NCBI GenBank assembly: GCA_017519415.1
Contig: JAFWSI010000006.1
Location: 1 to 44,008, forward strand
Source of the DNA: Ruminococcus sp.
GTDB taxonomy: Bacteria > Bacillota > Clostridia > Oscillospirales > Ruminococcaceae
DNA length: 44,008 bases
Direction of reading: 5' to 3'
In this document: positions 39,220-44,008 of the stretch, one piece after another
Numbering within the stretch: the first letter of the stretch is position 1
Layout: each line of letters starts with the position of its first letter
The notes under the pieces: generated by a model
Seen by the model: the letters and a program-made list of their open reading frames with translations, nothing else
What the model was told of the DNA's origin: nothing
Database searches by the model: none
Position numbers and translations under genes: made by a program

Positions 39220-39311
39220 TGAAGAAAGACGTGCAGGATGCTATAGAAGCGTTTACTGGAGATACTGCCAAAACTCTGTTTACCGGACCATTAAGTCAAA
39301 AATATAATTGA
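39205..39311 (+). pseudogene. Displaced C-terminal tail of Res
   Basis: In the frame shifted relative to the annotated stop the sequence reads YLDLMKKDVQDAIEAFTGDT and ends GPLSQKYN before TGA. The sequence GTGAGATTAGATATCTTG contains AGAT-TAGAT, which looks like a short local duplication. Removing TTAGA would join KKVR to YLDLMKK in one frame. Confidence 0.65.
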
Positions 39312-39330
39312 ATAGTTTGGGAACAAGCAT

Positions 39331-39367
39331 TTTCTAATATTTTTCTAATATAACCTCAATTTCTAAG
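39331..39367 (+). repeat. Right arm-type direct repeats of the island
   Basis: TTTCTAATAT (39331-39340), TTTCTAATATAA (39342-39353) and TTTCTAAG (39360-39367), the same direction and motifs as at the left end. Confidence 0.6.
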
Positions 39368-39469
39368 TGCCGAGCAAATCAAGGCGTCGCAATCCTCCTT
39401 GCCTATATTCCGTCAAAAATCAGCAATTCTGGTTCAAGCCAATATGCCCTAAAACTACCATGTTACGGC

Positions 39470-39534
39470 TTGTGGTCCCGAAGACCGTGGGTTCGAATCC
39501 CATCTCCCACCCTCATGAAATAGGCACTTCTGAG
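39470..39534 (+). repeat. Right attachment repeat (attR), partial tRNA-His copy
   Basis: Exact copy of 31503-31567. It lacks the tRNA 5' half and is not a functional tRNA. A terminator-like hairpin with TTTTTTCG follows, and then two TTTTCCTACA repeats (39559-39568, 39570-39579), spaced 11 bases, that may be arm sites of a different element. Confidence 0.88.
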
Positions 39535-39790
39535 AAATCGGAAGTGCTTTTTTCGTTATTTTCCTACAGTTTTCCTACACTTAACTTTCAAGACTACCTG
39601 ATCAAGCCTAAAATGATATAATAAGAAAAATGCAAAACAGGGAGTTCTGCTGTCGGGCTAAAGCAACATTTTTCATACTTTCCTATTCAGTCACCTATAT
39701 AAGAATACGTCCCCGCAAGTGCGGGGACTCTCCATATCATTTTTTCATAAGTTGTTGATTTACCATGGTACTAATCAAAATTAAAATTTG
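39535..39790. other. Start of a second partial integrated unit
   Basis: No gene is seen here. The layout repeats that of 31568-31723: terminator remnant, short direct repeats, a GTCCCCGC hairpin, a conserved flank with ATCATTTTTTCATAA and CATGGTACTAA, then a GNAT gene on the minus strand. A third attachment copy further right is not found in the window. Confidence 0.55.
39709..39728. repeat. GTCCCCGC hairpin, copy 2, with conserved flank
   Basis: GTCCCCGC-AAGT-GCGGGGAC, 62 bases beyond the stop of the second GNAT gene; flank shared with copy 1. Confidence 0.65.
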
Positions 39791-40240
39791 TCAATCTAAT
39801 TCTTTTTGGTAGTAAACAACCCCATTATCTCGTTTCACTTCACAATAACCCAGCTTTGTATAAAAAGCATTTGTTCTTACATTCCAAAGAGGTGTATCAA
39901 GCTTAATTCTCTTGATACCAGGATAGAATGTTTCTACCATTTTCATCAAGGAAAGGCCATACCCCTTCCGATAGTGAACTGGGTCTAGAAATATTCTACC
40001 AATGTACAATGTTTCACCTTCTTTGTCCACAAATAGAATTGCACCACCAACGATTTTTCCATCCATGACTACCTGTAGCAAATGTCCTTCATTTTTCATC
40101 TGAATATGCCATGGAATAGAATCATAATCAGGAGGTCCACCTGCTTCGGAAGCACCTACATTAATATCGCTGTCAAACGCAGCCTTTGATATAGCCACGA
40201 TTCTTTCGATATGTTTCAATTCTGCATTTTCTAATTTCAT
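39791..40240 (-). CDS. GNAT family N-acetyltransferase (second, unrelated in detail)
   Basis: A 149-residue acetyltransferase with strand KIVGGAILFVDKEGETLYIG, acetyl-CoA loop DPVHYRKGYGLSLMKMVE (the Q/R-x-x-G-x-G pattern reads RKGYG), and the end segment NAFYTKLGYCEVKRD. It shares the fold but not the sequence of the GNAT at 31724. The ATG at 40240 is preferred, since the one three codons up is only two bases from the GAGG site. Substrate unknown. It lies in the second partial unit right of the attachment repeat. Confidence 0.85.
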   Translation of the reverse strand: MKLENAELKHIERIVAISKAAFDSDINVGASEAGGPPDYDSIPWHIQMKNEGHLLQVVMDGKIVGGAILFVDKEGETLYIGRIFLDPVHYRKGYGLSLMKMVETFYPGIKRIKLDTPLWNVRTNAFYTKLGYCEVKRDNGVVYYQKELD

Positions 40241-40348
40241 TAAAATCATATCCTCGTCAAATTCCGATTTATCATAGTAACTTATGTACTATTCATATTA
40301 TACACTGCACTGTTGCCAAAAGTCAAGATTACATATATGAACGAAGAA

Positions 40349-40364
40349 GTCCCCTCGCGGGGAC
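40349..40364. repeat. GTCCCC hairpin, copy 3
   Basis: GTCCCC-TCGC-GGGGAC followed by TCTCTGTA, close to the TCTCTGTA-like flank of copies 1 and 2. It lies between the divergent GNAT and repeat-protein genes, so it terminates neither. Confidence 0.6.
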
Positions 40365-40398
40365 TCTCTGTAACAGATAATATTTTATCTTATCAAAC

Positions 40399-40428
40399 TT
40401 GACATTCAAAAAGTATAAATGTTATAAT
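40399..40428 (+). promoter_or_regulatory. Promoter of the wall-binding repeat protein
   Basis: Perfect TTGACA (40399-40404), 18-base spacer, perfect TATAAT (40423-40428), about 50 bases before the ATG; AAAGGAG precedes the start. Confidence 0.85.
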
Positions 40429-40478
40429 ATTGCTTGTAAAGGCATTTTAACTTCAATATTCTATAAAGGAGTATTACT

Positions 40479-41108
40479 ATGAAAAAAACAAAAATCATCA
40501 GTGCACTTTTATCGTTAAACATTCTTGCAGCACCTTCAATCGGTATAATTTCAAATGTCACTTCAAAAACAAGCAGCAGCCGGCTGACAGCATATGCCTA
40601 CAGTGAAAATGTGACCGGAAATTGGATAAAGGACAGCCAGAACGGGAAATGGTGGTACAGGCATTCCGACGGCTCTTATACGAAAAACAGCTGGGAAAAG
40701 ATCGATAATGTATGGTACCATTTCGATGTAAGCGGCTGGATGCAGACCGGCTGGCTGGAGCTCAAAGGCAAAAAATACTACCTGAATTCCGACGGCTCAA
40801 TGCACACCGGTTGGAAAAAGATCGAGGATAAATGGTATTATTTCAATACAGACGGTTCTATGCATACCGGTTGGAAAAAATATCAGGATAAATGGTATTA
40901 TATGAACGAAGACGGCAGCATGCATATCGGTTGGCTCACTTTCAGAGGCGAATACTCTTTTCTCCCCATAAAATATTATTTTGACGAAAACGGTGCTATG
41001 TATACCGGTACGCTGTTACGCAACGGTAAAATGTACGAATTCAAAAATGACGGCACTTTATACTGCACCCGGATATACAAGAACGGTATATGGATCAGAA
41101 TAGACTGA
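40479..41108 (+). CDS. Secreted cell-wall/choline-binding-type repeat protein
   Basis: The 209-residue protein has a signal peptide (MKKTKIISALLSLNILAAP, cleavage near TAYA) and then about six repeats of ~20 residues rich in Trp, Gly and Tyr: WWYRHSDGSYTKNSWEKI, YYLNSDGSMHTGWKKI, WYYFNTDGSMHTGWKK, WYYMNEDGSMHIGW. This is the choline-binding/glucan-binding repeat type, which holds proteins on wall glycans or teichoic acids. There is no catalytic domain at all, so it is a binding module alone. In the centre the repeat DNA is strongly conserved (TGGAAAAA with AAATGGTATTA), implying recent duplication. Terminator follows. Confidence 0.88.
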   Translation: MKKTKIISALLSLNILAAPSIGIISNVTSKTSSSRLTAYAYSENVTGNWIKDSQNGKWWYRHSDGSYTKNSWEKIDNVWYHFDVSGWMQTGWLELKGKKYYLNSDGSMHTGWKKIEDKWYYFNTDGSMHTGWKKYQDKWYYMNEDGSMHIGWLTFRGEYSFLPIKYYFDENGAMYTGTLLRNGKMYEFKNDGTLYCTRIYKNGIWIRID

Positions 41109-41138
41109 TTTCCGTTCAGCAGCAGTTAAAGGCAAGAA

Positions 41139-41168
41139 AAATCTCCCCGGTTATCACCGGGGAGATTT
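41139..41168 (+). terminator. Terminator of the wall-binding repeat gene
   Basis: The 12-bp stem AAATCTCCCCGG/CCGGGGAGATTT has a six-base loop and is followed by TATG and a later T8 run. The flanking A/T symmetry could also terminate the minus-strand gene ending at 41251. Confidence 0.85.
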
Positions 41169-41250
41169 TATGTAGATATCTTTTTTTTAAATTAATAATG
41201 CCTTTGTATTTTACTCATATTACTCAGCATAAATAAGATCAACATGAAAC

Positions 41251-41718
41251 TTATTTACCACCGTCAGGCATACTATTATAAAATAATCTTCCATTAAGTT
41301 CGTACTTCAAAGTGCGCGTCACTTTCATAGTTTTTTTGGCGCCGCATTTTCTGCAAGTGTGTGTCACATTCCGCTCTTCGGTATATACTCTATAAAAATT
41401 AAGAGGCGCCATATACTCTATTCCTTTATACTGTCGGTTATGCCATGCGCCTACTCCCGTTGTCTCCCAACTGTGACCCGAACAGTATACCTGACCTGTG
41501 ACCTGCCCACATGATCTGCATTTTTTATAACCATTTTCTGTGTAGTAATTAACGATTCTTTTACCGTTCTTAATTGAACCGTCATGATACTGACAAGCAG
41601 CACTTGCAACAAGAGTATTATCAGACTTCGGATTTACGTTCTTTGCAACAGTTGTTCCTGCTCCGAGGAGAGTAAAAGCCATAGCAACGCTTGCGATCTT
41701 TTTGATCATGTTTTTCAT
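41251..41718 (-). CDS. Secreted cysteine-rich protein with zinc-ribbon-like pairs
   Basis: I do not recognise this 155-residue protein. It has a signal peptide (MKNMIKKIASVAMAFTLLGA, cleavage near ASA-ACQ). The mature part carries CQYH, CRSCG, YCSGHSW and CRKCG, two CxxC knuckles plus Cys/His pairs as in zinc ribbons, unusual outside the cytoplasm. The order is CxxH, CxxC, CxxH, CxxC. I prefer the ATG at 41718, as the AAAGGA site is too near the upstream one. It is a single gene. Metal binding or disulfide-stabilised fold are both possible. Confidence 0.7.
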   Translation of the reverse strand: MKNMIKKIASVAMAFTLLGAGTTVAKNVNPKSDNTLVASAACQYHDGSIKNGKRIVNYYTENGYKKCRSCGQVTGQVYCSGHSWETTGVGAWHNRQYKGIEYMAPLNFYRVYTEERNVTHTCRKCGAKKTMKVTRTLKYELNGRLFYNSMPDGGK

Positions 41719-41754
41719 TTTTATCATATCCTTTTTTTGTGAATTTAAGACTAT

Positions 41755-41986
41755 TTGTATAATCTCATTGTTTTATTATATCATTGTAATCGTTTTTTGG
41801 CAATTCAATTATTGCTGCCCTGTTTACGTGATTTCCGCATTATTCGATGTAATGAAATAGCATATTCCCACGGCTGCCGGAGCTCCGGAAGCTGCGGATC
41901 CCTCTCAATTATTGCTATGCAAAAGCCACTTATTCGATCTCTCCGGGTAAACTGCTGCGTCCGGGGATCACAGATATGTTAAACTG
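41755..41986. other. Intergenic stretch without supported genes
   Basis: About 230 bases between the divergent Cys-rich and protease genes. I see a short inverted repeat GCCGGAGCTCCGG-like near 41877 and no coding sense. The promoter and leader of the protease gene follow. Confidence 0.5.
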
Positions 41987-42015
41987 TTGACATCATGTCT
42001 TAAAAATGTTATAAT
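41987..42015 (+). promoter_or_regulatory. Sigma-A promoter of the S41 protease gene
   Basis: Perfect TTGACA (41987-41992), 17-base spacer, perfect TATAAT (42010-42015); start expected near 42022. Confidence 0.88.
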
Positions 42016-42041
42016 AATAACGTCGACCTGAAACCTATGAA

Positions 42042-42077
42042 AAAGTAATTTCATTAAAATGAGATTACTTTGTTTTT
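42042..42077 (+). terminator. Attenuator-like terminator in the S41 protease leader
   Basis: A 13-bp stem (42042-42054 with 42059-42071, one G-T pair) and TAAA loop run into GTTTTTA. It lies between the promoter and the gene, only ~20 bases after the expected start, so most transcripts would end as ~55-base RNAs unless it is bypassed. Confidence 0.7.
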
Positions 42078-42116
42078 AGGCAGCAGGCTGTTAAATAATT
42101 ATCAAGGAGAATTTAA

Positions 42117-43988
42117 ATGAACAGCAGAAAAAACATCGCAGGAATATCAGCATTGACCGTACTTTTAAGCTATGGCACACTTACAGCTATGAACGCCTTT
42201 GCGGAAGAAGCAGCCGATTTCACAACAGGAAAGCTCACGGCACATCTTTATTCGGACGAAAAGCTCCGGGACGTCGAATGTCGTTACTACAGCGATATGC
42301 CCAGCGTTCCGTACATGAAGCTGTCTGATTACTACAGCTGCTGGCTGGATCAGGAGCTTGAAATAGCGAACAGAAACGACGGAACATATGAGGTCAGGGT
42401 ACCTATCGGCACAACAGGTACTATAGACGTAAACAAGGATACGGTCTCATCGGACGATGCCGTCAGCTTTCTGTATCCCGAGTACGTGATAAAAAGCTCG
42501 GACTCGAATATCTATACATATGTAAAAGGAAAAGAGAGCCAGGATTCAGAAAAGATAAGTGCGACTATAGATCTTTCCGAATACAGGATAGACCTCCGCG
42601 GAGACTCCGACGACATATGGTGGCCTGTGCCGACCTTATGTGATTTTTACGAGTTCTCACTGAATCAGGGTGCGCTGATAGATGACGAGCTCTATTTCTT
42701 CCCCCATATACTTGCGGATTATTCAAGGACCAATCTTGCCGCAGCCGGGGATCATATAGCAGCCTTTACCGAGAAATACCAAAACGGCCGTCCGAAGGAT
42801 CTGGCGGAGTACAACTACAACGAGCTCTGCTTCGTATTTGACAAGGACTACGGCTTCCCGGGAAGATTCGCATACAACGATCTTCTTTCCGAAACGAACT
42901 TTGACACAATGCTCTCGACTGCCAGCGACGGCACCAAAAAGATAAAGGAAATGCTGCTCTCCGAGGACGTATACGAATACTGCGCAGGCTACGAGCTGCT
43001 GAACTGTTATTTCTGGGACGGCGGACACACCTTTTTCACCGATATAATGCTACAGCCCGAAACGGAATTCACAGAAAAGGTGGCAGAGAAAATAAGGTCT
43101 GCCGGTCTTCCCGAGGACGCTTTTGATTATTCTGCGATCATCAACAGCTCCAACAGCAGCGGATTTGCCGCATTCACAGCAAGAGGCGAGATGTACAAGA
43201 CAGCCGATACCCTCGAAGAGCTGAACAGCTCTGTATATTCCACAAAGGGCGATACAGCCGTATTCTCATTCAATTCCTTTACCGACGACTCGAACAGCTG
43301 GCTCAATTATTACTATAACAACGGAGAAATGCCTCAGGATATAATCTCCGAGTTCTATTACTGCGTTGCAAAGGCAGACGCCGATCCCGCCATAAAGAAT
43401 TTCGTTATCGATCTCGGCACAAACAGCGGCGGCTCTCTCAGCGTTGTTGAGTATATGATGGGACTTATCAACGGTCTTGATAATGTAACTGTAGTTACAG
43501 ACAACGAAAAGGGACCCGAAAAGGCGAGATATTCCGTGGACAAGAACCTTGACAAAGCATACGATGAAAAGGACGAGGCTATAAAGCCCGCCCTCAGTTT
43601 CGGTATCATCACAACAAAGTATTCGTTCTCATGCGGAAACCTCATGCCCTCACTGGCAAAGGACGCAGGCATCATGCTCATAGGTGAGAGAAGTGGCGGC
43701 GGCACCTGTGCAACAAACCGCTACATCACACCCGACGGAATGCTGTACACTCTTTCAACGGGACTCAAGTTCGTTGACAAGGACGGAAACACCATAGACA
43801 ACGGCATAGAGCCCGATTATGAGATCGTAAAGGTAAACGGGGACGGCTCCAAGGACTTTTCCGAGCTGTACAACTACAGCAGGCTCAGCGCCCTTTTCAG
43901 CGAATTCTACAGCAATAAGACCGAAAGCGATCCTCCGGCAGCTACGACTGCTCCCGCAGCAGCAACAACAAAAACAACAACACATTAA
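42117..43988 (+). CDS. Secreted S41-family (C-terminal-processing-like) peptidase
   Basis: The 623-residue protein has a signal peptide (MNSRKNIAGISALTVLLSYG, cleavage near AFA-EEA), a ~330-residue N-terminal region without a recognised domain, and a C-terminal S41 peptidase core: KNFVIDLGTNSGGSLSVVEY (about 423-442), the nucleophile region TTKYSFSCGNLMPSLAKDAG with Ser before Cys-Gly, MLIGERSGGGTC, and GIEPDY near the end as in other S41 enzymes. No PDZ domain is evident. The Pro/Ala/Thr-rich end (PAATTAPAAATTKTTT) looks like a surface linker that stops abruptly. AAGGAG precedes the ATG. The substrate is unknown. Confidence 0.87.
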   Translation: MNSRKNIAGISALTVLLSYGTLTAMNAFAEEAADFTTGKLTAHLYSDEKLRDVECRYYSDMPSVPYMKLSDYYSCWLDQELEIANRNDGTYEVRVPIGTTGTIDVNKDTVSSDDAVSFLYPEYVIKSSDSNIYTYVKGKESQDSEKISATIDLSEYRIDLRGDSDDIWWPVPTLCDFYEFSLNQGALIDDELYFFPHILADYSRTNLAAAGDHIAAFTEKYQNGRPKDLAEYNYNELCFVFDKDYGFPGRFAYNDLLSETNFDTMLSTASDGTKKIKEMLLSEDVYEYCAGYELLNCYFWDGGHTFFTDIMLQPETEFTEKVAEKIRSAGLPEDAFDYSAIINSSNSSGFAAFTARGEMYKTADTLEELNSSVYSTKGDTAVFSFNSFTDDSNSWLNYYYNNGEMPQDIISEFYYCVAKADADPAIKNFVIDLGTNSGGSLSVVEYMMGLINGLDNVTVVTDNEKGPEKARYSVDKNLDKAYDEKDEAIKPALSFGIITTKYSFSCGNLMPSLAKDAGIMLIGERSGGGTCATNRYITPDGMLYTLSTGLKFVDKDGNTIDNGIEPDYEIVKVNGDGSKDFSELYNYSRLSALFSEFYSNKTESDPPAATTAPAAATTKTTTH

Positions 43989-44008
43989 ATTTATAATATT
44001 TTTTTTAT

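Larger units (their letters stand above)
31503..39534. mobile_element. Integrated genomic island at tRNA-His (~8.0 kb)
   Basis: The island is bounded by the 65-bp direct repeats and is visibly richer in A and T than the flanking loci. Inside both ends lie direct repeats TTTCTAATAT(AA), two on each side, plus one TTTCTAAG on each side, as expected for arm-type recombinase sites. Cargo: GNAT acetyltransferase, alpha/beta hydrolase, riboswitch plus unknown small gene, and a type III restriction-modification pair. No integrase, excisionase or mobilisation gene is seen, so it is either a remnant or moves with help in trans. Confidence 0.8.

Noticed and set aside
39470-39545. Second tRNA-His gene
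   Set aside because: Only the 3' half is present; the acceptor 5' strand and D arm are missing. It is the right attachment repeat of an island.
39367-39621. Open frame across the right attachment repeat
   Set aside because: It runs through tRNA and terminator sequence and shows no protein-like composition.
41755-41982. Small plus-strand frame before the S41 protease
   Set aside because: No ribosome binding site or recognisable sequence; it ends just before the protease promoter.

Overview
The window looks like part of a metagenome-assembled contig from a gut or rumen Ruminococcus-like member of the Bacillota (Oscillospiraceae). Support: an S10-type ribosomal operon with strong AGGAGG-type ribosome binding sites, many near-consensus sigma-A promoters (TTGACA-17-TATAAT class), sugar ABC transporters without their own ATPase, and DUF4190/DUF2752 membrane proteins. 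The first ~285 bases do not belong: they encode pieces of a eukaryotic-type uS4 (RPS9) with two in-frame stop codons and a one-base shift, probably rumen-protist DNA joined by misassembly to the truncated S10 operon.

Layout. 288-2625 (minus): rpsJ-rplC-rplD-rplW with promoter and a long structured leader. 2740-4557 (minus): membrane-anchored glycerophosphodiester phosphodiesterase. 4668-16597 (minus), 'locus A': a 974-residue solute-binding protein with jelly-roll-like domains, MalF/MalG permeases, an NHL beta-propeller/TPR/TM protein, a YIP1 membrane protein, a DUF5696 glycosidase-like secreted protein, and a second MalF/MalG pair. 17059-19138 (plus): NatAB-like ABC-2 exporter. 19383-21554 (minus): deoD and a flippase. 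21660-22937 (minus): DUF4190-DUF2752-DUF4190. 23149-30568 (minus), 'locus B': MalF/MalG permeases, an HlyD-like adaptor, a stand-alone MacB-type extracytoplasmic domain protein, and an 871-residue lipoprotein that joins a propeller-like region, an acidic linker and a solute-binding domain. A 20-bp perfect palindrome overlaps the locus B promoter.

31222-31544 (plus) holds tRNA-Gly, tRNA-Arg and tRNA-His. The 3' half of tRNA-His plus part of its terminator is repeated exactly (65 bp) at 39470-39534, bounding an ~8 kb AT-rich island. The island carries a GNAT, an alpha/beta hydrolase, an S-box-like riboswitch upstream of an unknown 107-residue protein, and a type III restriction-modification pair whose Res C-terminus is frameshifted. 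No integrase is visible. A second partial unit with another GNAT follows the right repeat.

40479-43988: a cell-wall-binding repeat protein, a secreted Cys-rich protein and an S41 protease with a leader attenuator.

How they may work together: loci A and B each pair MalFG-type permeases with an oversized solute-binding protein and unusual extracytoplasmic parts (propellers, jelly rolls, HlyD/MacB domains), and neither has an ATPase, so both probably share a housekeeping MsmX-type ATPase. They are the best candidates here for undescribed surface-glycan capture systems.
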